Part shown: one piece after another, positions 1 to 8,848 of the stretch
How positions within the stretch are numbered: position 1 is the stretch's first letter
Layout of the letters: every line of letters starts with the position of its first letter
Assembly: GCF_900089455.2 (NCBI RefSeq)
Contig: NZ_LT907988.1
Span: forward strand, 62,001 to 126,000
DNA length: 64,000 nt
From: Orrella dioscoreae
GTDB lineage: Bacteria; Pseudomonadota; Gammaproteobacteria; Burkholderiales; Burkholderiaceae_B
Direction: 5' to 3'
The notes under the pieces: generated by a model
Seen by the model: only the letters and a program-made list of their open reading frames with translations
Told to the model about the DNA's origin: nothing
The model's database searches: none
Position numbers and translations under genes: made by a program

Positions 1-13
1 GGGCTCCGCCCCT

Positions 14-35
14 TAACTTCGCTTGCGCGAAGTTA
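14..35 (-). promoter_or_regulatory. Hairpin downstream of rpoA
   Basis: A perfect 9-bp inverted repeat (14-22 with 27-35, 4-nt loop) lies just after the rpoA stop codon, in the spacer where rplQ is normally next. On the transcribed strand no U-run follows, so it is more likely an mRNA processing or stability element than a terminator. rplQ itself is outside the window. Confidence 0.4.
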
Positions 36-64
36 GCCTGCACCGAAACTGCCCCCCTTGGGAC

Positions 65-1051
65 TTAGGGGCGCTCAAGACCCAGAGGCGGCCAGTTTTC
101 CAGCTTCATGCCCAGGGTCAGGCCGCGTGCGGCCAGCACTTCCTTGATTTCGTTGAGCGACTTGCGACCCAGGTTCGGGGTCTTCAGCAGCTCGTTTTCG
201 GTACGCTGGATCAGGTCGCCGATGTAGTAGATGTTTTCGGCCTTCAGGCAGTTGGCCGAACGCACCGTCAGCTCCAGGTCGTCGACCGGGCGCAGCAGAA
301 CCGGGTCGATCTGCGGCGTACCGCGGACCGGCGCTTCGTACGAATCGCCAGCGCCTTCCAGGGCGGCGAACACCGAGATCTGGTCCATCAGGATGCGGGC
401 CGACTGGCGAACCGCTTCCTCGGGCGAGATCACGCCGTTGGTTTCGATGTCCAGCACCAGCTTGTCCAGGTCGGTACGCTGTTCCACGCGGGCGCTTTCA
501 ACGGCGTAGCTCACGCGGCGGATCGGGCTGAACGAGGCGTCCAGGACGATGCGGCCGATGGTGTGGCTGCGGTCTTCGGTCAGCGCGCGCACGTTGCCGG
601 GCACGTAGCCGCGGCCCTTCTCCACCTTGATCTGCATTTCCAGCTTGCCGGATTCGGTCAGCGTGGCGATCGGGTGGTTCGGGTTGATGATCTCGACGTC
701 GTGGGGCAGTTCGATGTCGCTGGCCAGCACGGCGCCCGAGCCGGTCTTGCGCAGGACCAGGGTCACGTCGTCACGGTTGTGGAGCTTGAACACCACGCCC
801 TTCAGGTTCAGCAGGATGTCGACCACGTCTTCGCGGACACCCGGGACGGTCGAGTACTCATGCACGACACCGGTGATCTGCACTTCGGTGGGGGCATAGC
901 CGGTCATCGACGACAGCAGGATGCGGCGCAGGGCGTTGCCCAGCGTGTGGCCGTAGCCGCGCTCGAAGGGCTCCATGACGATCTTGGCATGGTGGGTGCC
1001 CATCGGTTCGACTTCGATGGAACGCGGCTTCAGAAAACCTTGGACGGACAT
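65..1051 (-). CDS. rpoA: DNA-directed RNA polymerase subunit alpha
   Basis: The alpha subunit dimerises to nucleate assembly of RNA polymerase and contacts UP elements and activators. The 328 residues match the usual 329. An N-terminal assembly domain (about 1-235, with [14 protein letters not shown] near residues 35-48) is followed by a linker and a C-terminal domain (about 250-328) carrying [14 protein letters not shown] and the near-terminal LENWPP. It is the last visible gene of the alpha operon (rpsM-rpsK-rpsD-rpoA), 148 nt after rpsD, with a strong hairpin in that spacer. Confidence 0.99.
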   Translation of the reverse strand: MSVQGFLKPRSIEVEPMGTHHAKIVMEPFERGYGHTLGNALRRILLSSMTGYAPTEVQITGVVHEYSTVPGVREDVVDILLNLKGVVFKLHNRDDVTLVLRKTGSGAVLASDIELPHDVEIINPNHPIATLTESGKLEMQIKVEKGRGYVPGNVRALTEDRSHTIGRIVLDASFSPIRRVSYAVESARVEQRTDLDKLVLDIETNGVISPEEAVRQSARILMDQISVFAALEGAGDSYEAPVRGTPQIDPVLLRPVDDLELTVRSANCLKAENIYYIGDLIQRTENELLKTPNLGRKSLNEIKEVLAARGLTLGMKLENWPPLGLERP

Positions 1052-1140
1052 GGTGATTCCTTTATCAATACCCTCGGCTCGTTACACCGATAAGGCTGAT
1101 GGAAGACAAGGGGCGCGACACGCACCACCCTGGGACTGCA

Positions 1141-1172
1141 AAGCCCGCTGCATGAAACCATGCAGCGGGCTT
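1141..1172 (-). terminator. 14-bp hairpin between rpsD and rpoA
   Basis: A perfect 14-bp stem (1141-1154 with 1159-1172) with a 4-nt loop sits in the 148-nt spacer between rpsD and rpoA. In the transcript only three U residues follow the stem, so it would be a weak or partial terminator. It could set the ratio of rpoA to the upstream ribosomal genes or mark a processing site. Confidence 0.5.
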
Positions 1173-1199
1173 GCGACTCGCGCCGAACTCGCGTCGGAA

Positions 1200-1823
1200 T
1201 TAACGCGAATACAGTTCGACGACCATCGATTCGTTGATGTCGCGAGCGACGTCAGCGCGATCGGGCGCCTGCTTGAAGGTGCCGGTCATCTTGCTGGTGT
1301 CGACATCGACCCACTGAGGGATGCCCAGGCCGGAAGCCAGATCCAGCGATTCGCGGATGCGAGCCTGGCTCTTCGACTTTTCACGGATGGACACGACGTC
1401 GCCAGCCTTCACGATCAGCGAAGCGATGTTGGCCGAGCGGCCGTTCACTTCGATGGCGCGGTGCGACACCAGTTGGCGCGCTTCAGCGCGGGTCGAGCCG
1501 AAGCCCATGCGGTAGACGACGTTGTCCAGGCGCGATTCAAGCAGCTGGATCAGCGTTTCGCCGGTGTTGCCACGGCGACGGTCGGCTTCAGCGAAGTACT
1601 TGCGGAATTGCTTTTCCAGCACGCCGTACATGCGCTTGAGCTTTTGCTTTTCGCGCAGCTGCAGGCCGTAGTCGGAAGTGCGGGCACCCGAAGTGCGGCC
1701 GTGTTGGCCGGGCTTGGAATCCAGCTTGCACTTGGAGTCCAGCGAGCGGCGGGCGCTCTTCAGGAACAGATCGGTACCCTCGCGGCGCGAGAGCTTGCAT
1801 TTGGGTCCAGTATAACGAGCCAT
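1200..1823 (-). CDS. rpsD: 30S ribosomal protein S4
   Basis: S4 is a primary 16S rRNA binder that nucleates 30S assembly. In enterobacteria it also represses alpha-operon translation. The 207 residues are one more than in E. coli. They begin [16 protein letters not shown] and include the S4 RNA-binding domain in the second half ([19 protein letters not shown], then HRAIEVNGR). It lies 11 nt after rpsK. No zinc-type cysteine cluster is seen at the N-terminus, so this is the zinc-free form. Confidence 0.99.
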   Translation of the reverse strand: MARYTGPKCKLSRREGTDLFLKSARRSLDSKCKLDSKPGQHGRTSGARTSDYGLQLREKQKLKRMYGVLEKQFRKYFAEADRRRGNTGETLIQLLESRLDNVVYRMGFGSTRAEARQLVSHRAIEVNGRSANIASLIVKAGDVVSIREKSKSQARIRESLDLASGLGIPQWVDVDTSKMTGTFKQAPDRADVARDINESMVVELYSR

Positions 1824-1834
1824 TGCGGTTCCCT

Positions 1835-2236
1835 TTAGATACGACGACGCTTCGGCGGACGGCAGCCGTTATGCGGCACGGGCGTGATGTCGGCGATGCT
1901 CGAGATCTTGATGCCCAGCGCATTCAGCGCGCGCACGGACGACTCACGGCCGGGGCCGGGTCCCTTGATGCGCACTTCCAGCGTCTTGATGCCGTATTCC
2001 AGCGCGACGCGGCCAGCGGTTTCCGCGGCAACCTGCGCGGCGAACGGGGTGGATTTGCGCGAGCCCTTGAAGCCTGCGCCACCCGACGTTGCCCACGACA
2101 GAGCGTTGCCCTGGCGGTCGGTGATGGTGATGATGGTGTTGTTGAAGGAAGCGTGAACGTGCGCGATGCCGTCCGACACATTCTTCTTGACCTTTTTGCG
2201 CACGCGGGAGGCGCCGCTGTTGGAAGCTTTCGCCAT
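1835..2236 (-). CDS. rpsK: 30S ribosomal protein S11
   Basis: S11 binds 16S rRNA on the 30S platform near the mRNA exit region. The protein has 133 residues (E. coli 129). It carries the conserved stretches [18 protein letters not shown] and [15 protein letters not shown] and the basic C-terminus CRPPKRRRI. The N-terminal region is slightly longer and basic. The gene lies 15 nt after rpsM, in normal alpha-operon order. Confidence 0.99.
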   Translation of the reverse strand: MAKASNSGASRVRKKVKKNVSDGIAHVHASFNNTIITITDRQGNALSWATSGGAGFKGSRKSTPFAAQVAAETAGRVALEYGIKTLEVRIKGPGPGRESSVRALNALGIKISSIADITPVPHNGCRPPKRRRI

Positions 2237-2251
2237 GTTCTAGTTCCTCGA

Positions 2252-2617
2252 TTATTTCTTCAGAGACGCAGCGGCGCGACGCGGGCCCTTGCGGGTACGA
2301 GCGTTCGTGCGGGTACGCTGGCCGCGCACCGGCAGGCCACGCTTGTGGCGCATTCCGCGGTAGCTGCCCAGGTCGATCAGGCGCTTGATCGACAGCTGGA
2401 CTTCGCGGCGCAGATCGCCCTCGACGGTGAACACACCGACGTGTTCGCGAATGCGCTCGAGCTCTGCGTCGGTCAGATCCTTCACTTTCTTGTTCAGCGG
2501 CACACCAGCGGATTCGCAGATTTTGCGAGCGCGCGTGCGACCGATACCGAAAATGGCGGTCAAGCCGATCTCGGCGTGCTGTTGCGGCGGAATGTTGATG
2601 CCAGCAATACGGGCCAT
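2252..2617 (-). CDS. rpsM: 30S ribosomal protein S13
   Basis: S13 sits at the 30S head and forms intersubunit bridges with 23S rRNA and L5. The 121 residues (E. coli 118) begin [10 protein letters not shown], with the helix-two-turn-helix region [16 protein letters not shown] near residues 25-40 and a basic tail containing [14 protein letters not shown]. The 47-nt spacer to rpmJ upstream holds an 8-bp hairpin (2651-2658 with 2662-2669) that overlaps the rpmJ stop codon. Confidence 0.99.
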   Translation of the reverse strand: MARIAGINIPPQQHAEIGLTAIFGIGRTRARKICESAGVPLNKKVKDLTDAELERIREHVGVFTVEGDLRREVQLSIKRLIDLGSYRGMRHKRGLPVRGQRTRTNARTRKGPRRAAASLKK

Positions 2618-2664
2618 GACTGTTCCTTGAATAAATCCGTTGCGCTAGTCGCTAACCCTCGGGG

Positions 2665-2778
2665 TTAGCCCTGGCGCTGCTTGTGACGCGGGTCGGTGCA
2701 GATGATGCGCACGACGCCGTGACGTTTGATGACTTTGCAATTACGGCAAATCCGCTTCACCGATGCCATTACTTTCAT
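2665..2778 (-). CDS. rpmJ: 50S ribosomal protein L36
   Basis: This 37-residue gene starts at ATG 2778 and stops at 2665, between rpsM and infA. The translation begins [20 protein letters not shown] and ends RHKQRQG. Cys11, Cys14, Cys27 and His32 form the CxxC...C...H zinc ribbon, so this is the zinc-containing L36. L36 stabilises domain VI of 23S rRNA. GAGTC precedes the start at short range. An 8-bp hairpin overlaps the stop codon. Confidence 0.97.
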   Translation of the reverse strand: MKVMASVKRICRNCKVIKRHGVVRIICTDPRHKQRQG

Positions 2779-2811
2779 GGTTGACTCCTGTTATTTCCGC
2801 AAACCGCTCGA

Positions 2812-3030
2812 TTACTTGGAGCGGAAGACGATCCTGGCTCGCGACAGGTCATAGGGCGTGAGCTCCACTGTGACCTTGTCACCCGGCAGGATCCGGATGT
2901 AATGCATACGCATCTTGCCGGAGATGTGGCCCAGCACTACGTGGCCATTCTCAAGCTTGACGCGGAAAGTCGCGTTGGGAAGGTTCTCGAGAACCTCGCC
3001 CTGCATTTGTATGACGTCGTCCTTTGCCAT
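2812..3030 (-). CDS. infA: Translation initiation factor IF-1
   Basis: IF-1 occupies the 30S A site during initiation and works with IF-2 and IF-3. The 72 residues equal the E. coli length and form a single S1/OB fold, with the conserved segments [15 protein letters not shown] and the C-terminal [19 protein letters not shown]. It lies 9 nt after secY and 33 nt before rpmJ, the usual order in betaproteobacteria, so it is co-expressed with the translation and export genes. Confidence 0.99.
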   Translation of the reverse strand: MAKDDVIQMQGEVLENLPNATFRVKLENGHVVLGHISGKMRMHYIRILPGDKVTVELTPYDLSRARIVFRSK

Positions 3031-3039
3031 TCTCTTCGC

Positions 3040-4365
3040 TTACCGCATCGGCAGATTTCCGCCCTTGAAGTTTGCCTTCTTGAGCAGGGAATCGTATTGG
3101 TGGGACATCATGTAGGCCTGAACCTGCGCCATGAAATCCATGGTGACCACCACAATAATCAGCAGCGACGTACCACCGAAGTAGAACGGCACATTCCAGC
3201 GCATCACCAGGAATTCCGGCAGCAGGCACACCAGCGTGATGTACAGCGCACCAGCCAGGGTCAGGCGCATCAGGATCTTGTCGATGAAGCGCGCGGTCTG
3301 GTCGCCAGGACGGATCCCAGGGACGAACGCACCACTCTTCTTCAGGTTATCTGCGGTTTCGCGGCTGTTGAACACCAGGGCCGTATAGAAGAAGCAGAAG
3401 AAGATGATCGCGGCGGAATACAGCGTGATGTACAGCGGCTGACGCGGTGCCAGTGCGGCGGCCAGATCACCCAGCCAACGCATGCTCTCGTTGTTCGAGA
3501 ACCAGCTCGTGATCGTGGCAGGGAACAGAATGATCGACGATGCGAAGATCGGCGGAATCACCCCGGCCATGTTCAGCTTGAGCGGCAGGTGCGAGCTTTG
3601 GCCGCCATAGACCTTGTTGCCCACCTGGCGCTTGGCGTAGTTCACCGTGATCTTGCGCTGACCGCGCTCGACGAACACGACGAAGGCCGTCACCAGCGCC
3701 ACCAGCGCCACGATGAACAGTGCCGACACGACGGACATCGAATCAGTACTGACCAGTTCCAGCAGACCCGCCAACGCCGTGGGCAAGCCCGCGACGATAC
3801 CGGCGAAGATCAGGATCGAGATGCCATTGCCCAGGCCGCGTTCCGTGATCTGCTCACCGAGCCACATCACGAACATCGTGCCGGTCACCAGCGTCACGAT
3901 GGTGGTCACGCGAAACAGCATGCCAGGATCAATCACCAGGCCCGGCTGCGACTCGAGCGCCACCGAGATACCCACTGCCTGCACCAGCGCCAGGGCAACC
4001 GTGCCATAGCGCGTGTACTGGGTGATCTTGCGGCGGCCAGCCTCGCCTTCCTTCTTCAGCGCTTCCAGCGAGGGCACGATGACCGACGCCAGCTGCATGA
4101 TGATCGATGCCGAGATGTACGGCATGATCCCCAGTGCGAAGATGGAGAAGCGCGACAGGGCGCCGCCCGAGAACATGTTGAACAAGCCCAGGATGCCGCC
4201 TTCGTTCTGGCGGAACAGGTCCGCCAGCGCGTCGGGGTTGATGCCCGGAACAGGTATGTGCGTACCCAGCCGGTAGACAACCAGCGCGAGCAACAGGAAC
4301 ACGAGACGGCGCTTCAGATCGCCGTAACGTGCGCCAGTCTTGCCCAGTGCCTGCGCGTTAGCCAC
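3040..4365 (-). CDS. secY: Protein translocase subunit SecY
   Basis: SecY forms the channel of the SecYEG translocon in the inner membrane. The 441 residues (E. coli 443) are rich in hydrophobic segments consistent with ten membrane spans. The plug and early helix region includes [27 protein letters not shown]. Cytosolic loops carry [20 protein letters not shown] and the SecA-contact region [16 protein letters not shown]. It is 15 nt after rplO in the spc operon. Confidence 0.99.
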   Translation of the reverse strand: MANAQALGKTGARYGDLKRRLVFLLLALVVYRLGTHIPVPGINPDALADLFRQNEGGILGLFNMFSGGALSRFSIFALGIMPYISASIIMQLASVIVPSLEALKKEGEAGRRKITQYTRYGTVALALVQAVGISVALESQPGLVIDPGMLFRVTTIVTLVTGTMFVMWLGEQITERGLGNGISILIFAGIVAGLPTALAGLLELVSTDSMSVVSALFIVALVALVTAFVVFVERGQRKITVNYAKRQVGNKVYGGQSSHLPLKLNMAGVIPPIFASSIILFPATITSWFSNNESMRWLGDLAAALAPRQPLYITLYSAAIIFFCFFYTALVFNSRETADNLKKSGAFVPGIRPGDQTARFIDKILMRLTLAGALYITLVCLLPEFLVMRWNVPFYFGGTSLLIIVVVTMDFMAQVQAYMMSHQYDSLLKKANFKGGNLPMR

Positions 4366-4380
4366 TCGTCACCCCGCCAA

Positions 4381-4821
4381 TCAAGCCAGCGAACCGCCGG
4401 CCGCTTCGATCGCGGCGCGGGCACCTGCCGTCGCGGTCAGACCCTTGAGGGCAACCTTGCGCGACAGCTCACCAGACTTGATGACCTTGGCATAGCGAAC
4501 GGCCTGGCCGACCACGCCTGCCTGCTTCAGCACTTGCACGTCGATGTCGTCGACGGGCAGGGCTTCCAGATCGGACAGACGGACTTCCGCGTACAGGTGC
4601 TGACCCAGCGGCTTGAAGCCACGCTTGGGCAGGCGACGCTGCAGCGGCATTTGACCGCCTTCGAAACCGACCTTGTGGAAGCCGCCCGAACGCGACTTCT
4701 GGCCCTTGTGGCCACGACCGGCAGTCTTGCCCAGGCCGGAGCCGATGCCGCGGCCGACGCGACGCTTGGCGTGCTTCGCGCCTTCGGCGGGCTTGATGTT
4801 GTTGAGTTGAATATCCGACAT
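4381..4821 (-). CDS. rplO: 50S ribosomal protein L15
   Basis: L15 is a late-assembly 50S protein. The 146 residues (E. coli 144) show the glycine- and basic-rich N-terminal extension ([22 protein letters not shown], around 20-41) that threads into 23S rRNA, then a globular C-terminal part ending [11 protein letters not shown]. It lies 9 nt after rpmD. Confidence 0.99.
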   Translation of the reverse strand: MSDIQLNNIKPAEGAKHAKRRVGRGIGSGLGKTAGRGHKGQKSRSGGFHKVGFEGGQMPLQRRLPKRGFKPLGQHLYAEVRLSDLEALPVDDIDVQVLKQAGVVGQAVRYAKVIKSGELSRKVALKGLTATAGARAAIEAAGGSLA

Positions 4822-4830
4822 CTTGATTCC

Positions 4831-5016
4831 TTAGACGTCCGAAACCGTGACGAGATAATCCACCTTGCGGATCATCCCGCGCACTTCCGGCGAGTCGACC
4901 AGCACCTTGGTGCTGTTGACGCGACGCAGGCCCAGGCCGCGAACCGTATCGCGGTGGTCTTGCTTGGTGCCGATGACCGAGCGCACCAGCGTGACTTTGA
5001 TCTGTTTCTGAGCCAT
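4831..5016 (-). CDS. rpmD: 50S ribosomal protein L30
   Basis: This small 50S protein has 61 residues (E. coli 59) and begins [16 protein letters not shown]. The family signature region [19 protein letters not shown] is followed by [12 protein letters not shown]. It lies 3 nt after rpsE, in the usual spc-operon position before rplO. Confidence 0.98.
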   Translation of the reverse strand: MAQKQIKVTLVRSVIGTKQDHRDTVRGLGLRRVNSTKVLVDSPEVRGMIRKVDYLVTVSDV

Positions 5017-5019
5017 GGC

Positions 5020-5538
5020 TTACCCCAGGATCTCTTCGACGGTCTTGCCACGCTTGGCGGCAACTTCAGCCGGCGTCAGCGAAGCGCGCAGGCCGTTGAG
5101 CGTGGCGCGGACCAGGTTGTAGGGATTGCTCGAGCCCAGGCTCTTGGCAACCACGTTACGGACGCCCATCACGTCGAAAATCGCGCGCATCGGGCCGCCG
5201 GCGATGATGCCGGTACCTTCCGCAGCAGGCGAAATCAGGACGGTCGAGGCGCCGTGCTTGCCGACGACGGTGTGGTGCAGCGTGCCGTTCTTCAGGGCAA
5301 CCTTGAACTGGCCGCGGCGGGCCTGTTCCATTGCCTTCTGGACAGCGACCGGCACTTCACGCGCCTTGCCCTTGCCCATGCCGATACGGCCATCGCCATC
5401 GCCCACCACGGTCAGCGCGGCAAAGCTCATGGTGCGACCACCCTTGACGACTTTGCTCACGCGGTTGACCGCGATCATTTTTTCGCGAAGGCCGTCATCG
5501 GGTTGTTCCGGGGCATTCCTGCCTTGCATCTTAGCCAT
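5020..5538 (-). CDS. rpsE: 30S ribosomal protein S5
   Basis: S5 lies at the mRNA entry site and contributes to decoding accuracy. The 172 residues (E. coli 167) include the N-terminal double-stranded RNA-binding fold with [22 protein letters not shown] (about 27-48), a region where substitutions give spectinomycin resistance in other bacteria. The KGGR motif is intact. The C-terminal half carries [23 protein letters not shown]. Confidence 0.99.
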   Translation of the reverse strand: MAKMQGRNAPEQPDDGLREKMIAVNRVSKVVKGGRTMSFAALTVVGDGDGRIGMGKGKAREVPVAVQKAMEQARRGQFKVALKNGTLHHTVVGKHGASTVLISPAAEGTGIIAGGPMRAIFDVMGVRNVVAKSLGSSNPYNLVRATLNGLRASLTPAEVAAKRGKTVEEILG

Positions 5539-5553
5539 TTGACAACTCCTCGC

Positions 5554-5919
5554 TTAGAACTTCAGGCCGGCTTCACGCGCGGCATCGGCCAGCGCCTTGA
5601 CGCGGCCATGGTAACGAAAGCCGGAGCGGTCGAAGGCAACCAGCTCGATGCCAGCAGCCTTGGCCTTTTCGGCCACGCGCTTGCCCACCAGCGTTGCGGC
5701 AGCGACGTTGCCGCCCTTGCCGGTTTCGCCTGCCAGTTGCTGACGCACTTCGGTTTCCACCGTGGAAGCGCTGACCAGCACGCGGTCGCCTTCCGGCGAG
5801 ATGATGTTCGCGTAGATGTGCTGATTCGTGCGGAAAACCGTGAGGCGATGCACGCGCAGCTCGGTGATTTTCCGGCGGGTCGGAATCGCACGCCGCAAAC
5901 GGGAAATTTTCTTGTCCAT
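5554..5919 (-). CDS. rplR: 50S ribosomal protein L18
   Basis: L18 binds 5S rRNA and mediates its incorporation into the 50S subunit. The 121 residues (E. coli 117) begin [17 protein letters not shown] and end with the family-typical [26 protein letters not shown]. It lies 15 nt before rpsE and 21 nt after rplF. Confidence 0.99.
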   Translation of the reverse strand: MDKKISRLRRAIPTRRKITELRVHRLTVFRTNQHIYANIISPEGDRVLVSASTVETEVRQQLAGETGKGGNVAAATLVGKRVAEKAKAAGIELVAFDRSGFRYHGRVKALADAAREAGLKF

Positions 5920-5940
5920 GATTCGTCCTTGCCTGCGCGG

Positions 5941-6474
5941 TTACTTCTTCTTGGTTTCCTTGATGACCACGCGCTCGTCGGCGTAGCGAACACCCTTGCC
6001 CTTGTAGGGTTCGGGTTCGCGGTACGCGCGAATCTCGGCGGCCACCTGGCCCACGATTTGTTTGTCGGAGCCCTTCACCAGGATTTCGGTCTGGGTGGGG
6101 CATTCGATTTTGATACCGGCAGGCATCTTGTGCAGGATGTCGTGCGAGTAACCCAGCTGCAGCTTGATGGCATCGCCTTGGACTTGAGCGCGGTAACCCA
6201 CGCCCACCAGGGTCAGCTTGCGCTCGAAGCCCTTGCTCACACCGGTGACCATGTTGGCCACCAGGGCGCGCAGCGTGCCCGACATGGCCTTGGCCTGGCG
6301 GGAATCGTTGGCGACGACGAACGTCAGCTTGCCGCTGTCTTCGGTGATGACGACATCACCGGTCAGCGCTTGGGTCAGCGAGCCCAGGGGGCCCTTGACG
6401 ACGATTTGGTCCTGCTCGATCTTGGCTTCAACGCCCTTCGGCAGTTCGACCGGGTACTTGGCTATGCGTGACAT
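5941..6474 (-). CDS. rplF: 50S ribosomal protein L6
   Basis: L6 binds near the sarcin-ricin loop at the factor-binding centre. The 177 residues equal the E. coli length. Two duplicated domains are visible. The second carries the conserved C-terminal [24 protein letters not shown], and the start is [15 protein letters not shown]. It follows rpsH by 12 nt. Confidence 0.99.
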   Translation of the reverse strand: MSRIAKYPVELPKGVEAKIEQDQIVVKGPLGSLTQALTGDVVITEDSGKLTFVVANDSRQAKAMSGTLRALVANMVTGVSKGFERKLTLVGVGYRAQVQGDAIKLQLGYSHDILHKMPAGIKIECPTQTEILVKGSDKQIVGQVAAEIRAYREPEPYKGKGVRYADERVVIKETKKK

Positions 6475-6486
6475 ATGAATTTCTCC

Positions 6487-6882
6487 TTAGGCCACGTAGC
6501 ACAGCACTTCGCCGCCCACGCCATTGGCGCGAGCCTTGCGATCGGTCATCACGCCGCGCGAGGTCGACACGATGGCAACGCCCAGGCCGTTCATGACCTG
6601 AGGGATGCTGGTGCGGCCCTTGTAAATGCGCAGACCGGGGCGCGAAACGCGCTCGATGCGCTCGATGACCGGACGGCCAGCGTAATACTTCAGGGTGAGT
6701 TCCAGCTCAGGCTTGGCGGAAGTGCCCTTGACGTCGAAGCTCTCGATGTAGCCCTCGTCCTTCAGCACGGCGGCAATAGCAGCCTTCAGCTTCGAGGAGG
6801 GCATGGTCACCGTGGGCTTGTCCACTTGCTGCGCATTGCGAATGCGGGTCAGCATATCGGCGATGGGATCGCTCATGCTCAT
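6487..6882 (-). CDS. rpsH: 30S ribosomal protein S8
   Basis: S8 binds 16S rRNA helix 21 and, in E. coli, represses spc-operon translation at the rplE start. The 131 residues begin [18 protein letters not shown]. The C-terminal signature includes [20 protein letters not shown]. The ATG at 6882 was chosen because GGAG lies 8 nt upstream. It lies 11 nt after rpsN. Confidence 0.99.
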   Translation of the reverse strand: MSMSDPIADMLTRIRNAQQVDKPTVTMPSSKLKAAIAAVLKDEGYIESFDVKGTSAKPELELTLKYYAGRPVIERIERVSRPGLRIYKGRTSIPQVMNGLGVAIVSTSRGVMTDRKARANGVGGEVLCYVA

Positions 6883-6893
6883 GTTCTATTCTC

Positions 6894-7199
6894 CTACCAG
6901 CTGGCCTTGGTCATGCCGGGGATTTCACCCTTCATGGCCATTTCACGCAGTTTGTTGCGGCCCAGACCGAACTTGCGGAAGACACCGCGTTGACGGCCGG
7001 TGATGGCGCAACGGGTTTCTTGACGGGTCGGGTTCGAGTTACGGGGAAGCTGCTGCAGCTTCAGGCGAGCTTCATAGCGCTCTTCGTCCGACTTGGATTG
7101 GTCGTCGATGATCGCCTTCAGAGCCGCGCGCTTGGCAGCGAACTTTTCCGCCAGCTTGATACGCTTGTTGTTGCGATTGATCAGTGAGAGTTTGGCCAC
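6894..7199 (-). CDS. rpsN: 30S ribosomal protein S14, zinc-free long form
   Basis: S14 assembles into the 30S head. The 101 residues equal the E. coli long form. Only one cysteine is present, so the CxxC zinc pairs of the short form are absent. The C-terminal region [20 protein letters not shown] is the family signature. It lies 11 nt after rplE. Confidence 0.99.
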   Translation of the reverse strand: MAKLSLINRNNKRIKLAEKFAAKRAALKAIIDDQSKSDEERYEARLKLQQLPRNSNPTRQETRCAITGRQRGVFRKFGLGRNKLREMAMKGEIPGMTKASW

Positions 7200-7210
7200 G
7201 TCATCGCCCC

Positions 7211-7750
7211 TTAGTTACGAAACGGGAAGCTGAAGGCGGTCAGGAGCGCCTTGGCTTCTTCGTCGGTCTTGGCGGAGGTGGTAACGCTGATGTTCAGCCC
7301 ACGCAGCGCGTCGATCTTGTCGTATTCGATTTCGGGGAAAATGATCTGCTCTTTCACCCCGATGTTGTAGTTACCACGGCCGTCGAACGCACGACCCGAG
7401 ATACCACGGAAGTCACGCACGCGCGGCAGCGCGATGTTGACCAGGCGGTCCAGGAATTCGTACATGCGTTGACCACGCAGGGTAACCATGCAACCGATCG
7501 GATAATCTTCACGGATCTTGAAGCCGGCGATTGCCTTGCGCGTCTTCGTGATCACGACCTTCTGGCCGGCGATCTTGGTCAGGTCGGACGAGGCGTGCTC
7601 GATGACCTTCTTGTCGGCGACGGCTTCCGAGACACCCATGTTCAGGGTGATCTTCGTGATACGCGGCACTTGCATCGCGCTCTTGTAACCGAACTTCTCG
7701 GTCAGATCGGCGACGATCTTTTCACGGTACAAATCTTGCAAACGAGACAT
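7211..7750 (-). CDS. rplE: 50S ribosomal protein L5
   Basis: L5 binds 5S rRNA and contacts S13 and P-site tRNA. The 179 residues equal the E. coli length. Conserved blocks include [18 protein letters not shown] (about 31-48), [18 protein letters not shown], and [22 protein letters not shown]. It follows rplX by 12 nt. Confidence 0.99.
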   Translation of the reverse strand: MSRLQDLYREKIVADLTEKFGYKSAMQVPRITKITLNMGVSEAVADKKVIEHASSDLTKIAGQKVVITKTRKAIAGFKIREDYPIGCMVTLRGQRMYEFLDRLVNIALPRVRDFRGISGRAFDGRGNYNIGVKEQIIFPEIEYDKIDALRGLNISVTTSAKTDEEAKALLTAFSFPFRN

Positions 7751-7762
7751 GTCGATCGCTCC

Positions 7763-8083
7763 TTAAGCCTTGGCGCCAACGACATCGCCGCTGGAGCGAT
7801 AGACGCGGACCTTGCGACCGTCGACTTCTTTGATACCCACGCGATCGGCCTTGCCGCTGGCGGGATTGAAGATTGCCACGTTCGAAATGTGGATCGGCAG
7901 GGTCTTTTCGACGATGCCACCGGGGTTGTTCTGCATCGGGTTCGGGCGCACGTGCTTCTTCACGACGTTGATGCCTTCGACCAGGACATGGTCGGCATCA
8001 ATGCGGGCCAGCACCGTGCCGCGACGCTTCTTGTCGCGACCGGTCAGAACGACGACTTCGTCGCCTTTGCGAATCTTGTTCAT
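7763..8083 (-). CDS. rplX: 50S ribosomal protein L24
   Basis: L24 is an assembly-initiating 50S protein that lies near the exit tunnel. The 106 residues (E. coli 104) begin [22 protein letters not shown], a KOW motif. [19 protein letters not shown] follows in the middle. It lies 10 nt after rplN, in standard order. Confidence 0.99.
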   Translation of the reverse strand: MNKIRKGDEVVVLTGRDKKRRGTVLARIDADHVLVEGINVVKKHVRPNPMQNNPGGIVEKTLPIHISNVAIFNPASGKADRVGIKEVDGRKVRVYRSSGDVVGAKA

Positions 8084-8093
8084 CGCGGGTTCC

Positions 8094-8462
8094 TTACAGC
8101 ACTTCCGGGGCCAGCGACACGATCTTCATGAAGCGCTCGGTACGCAGTTCACGCGTGACCGGGCCGAAGATGCGGGTGCCGATGGGCTCCAGCTTTGCAT
8201 TGAGCAGCACGGCGGCATTGCCACCGAAACGAATCAGCGAGCCGTCCTTGCGGCGCACGCCCTTGGCGGTGCGAACCACCACGGCGTTGTAGATTTCGCC
8301 TTTCTTGACACGGCCGCGAGGCGCCGCATCCTTGACGCTCACCTTGATGACGTCACCGATAGCGGCATAACGGCGCTTGGAGCCGCCGAGCACCTTGATG
8401 CACATGACAGAGCGCGCACCAGTGTTATCGGCCACGTCCAGCGTGGTCTGCATTTGGATCAT
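8094..8462 (-). CDS. rplN: 50S ribosomal protein L14, first gene of the spc segment
   Basis: L14 lies at the subunit interface and forms bridges with the 30S subunit. The 122 residues (E. coli 123) include [18 protein letters not shown] near the start and the C-terminal [19 protein letters not shown]. Unlike the standard S10-spc arrangement it is not adjacent to rpsQ, because 6.8 kb of unrelated genes lie between. It has its own promoter (8777-8805) and a leader of about 300 nt. Confidence 0.99.
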   Translation of the reverse strand: MIQMQTTLDVADNTGARSVMCIKVLGGSKRRYAAIGDVIKVSVKDAAPRGRVKKGEIYNAVVVRTAKGVRRKDGSLIRFGGNAAVLLNAKLEPIGTRIFGPVTRELRTERFMKIVSLAPEVL

Positions 8463-8578
8463 GTTTTTTCCTGTGCCAACTTAATCAGAGATTCTGTCGT
8501 GCCCGAGACCGCAACCTTGGGTTGCCATCGCGGGCTTCCAGTCTTTCTAATCAGTTTTGGTCCCGTCAGGCGCGCCAT
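8459..8578 (-). CDS. Possible 39-residue leader ORF overlapping the rplN start
   Basis: An ATG at 8578 opens a 39-codon frame, basic and starting [12 protein letters not shown]. Its TGA stop overlaps the rplN ATG in an ATGA arrangement, as in translationally coupled genes. The ribosome-binding site is weak (AGGG only 3 nt before the ATG). A shorter 15-codon frame (8481-8528, start preceded by GGAAG at 6 nt) lies in another frame of the same leader. No known family is recognised, and either could be a chance ORF. Confidence 0.2.
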   Translation of the reverse strand: MARLTGPKLIRKTGSPRWQPKVAVSGTTESLIKLAQEKT

Positions 8579-8776
8579 GCGCCCTGGGCTGAATTCCTGC
8601 TTGCCTACGTTCTTTCCCACTTAACCGCTACAGCCTGGCCGAATCACCGCGACGCCTTGCACGCCACTGCGACCCCTGCCTTGCCGCGCTGCACACCCTG
8701 CTTTGCTTCTGCGTTGCTTATTGCTTGCTATCGCACCAGCCGGGATGCCCGCATGGACTCGATGGGAAAGTCGACC
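8463..8776 (-). other. Long rplN leader region
   Basis: About 300 nt lie between the predicted start of transcription near 8770 and rplN. No recognised gene is present. A small 6-bp hairpin (8511-8516 with 8520-8525) lies close to rplN, and two short ORFs are possible. The rest shows nothing else identifiable. Confidence 0.5.
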
Positions 8777-8805
8777 ATTCTATCCCTGTTCGGCAAGCCA
8801 CGCAA
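8777..8805 (-). promoter_or_regulatory. Predicted sigma-70 promoter of the spc segment
   Basis: On the minus strand a -35 TTGCGT (8800-8805) is separated by 17 bp from a -10 TAGAAT (8777-8782). It lies between the chemoreceptor gene and rplN, the place where E. coli has its spc promoter relative to rplN. It would make rplN onward independent of the inserted genes upstream. Confidence 0.65.
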
Positions 8806-8848
8806 GCGGTGGCCGCCGAAAAGTGCAGGAAGGCCACACTTGGGGCCA

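Noticed and set aside
2902-6471. Plus-strand open frame of 1189 codons
   Set aside because: It runs antisense to infA, secY, rplO, rpmD, rpsE, rplR and rplF. Long antisense frames are expected in GC-rich coding DNA; the translation is low-complexity His/Arg/Gln-rich with no domain.
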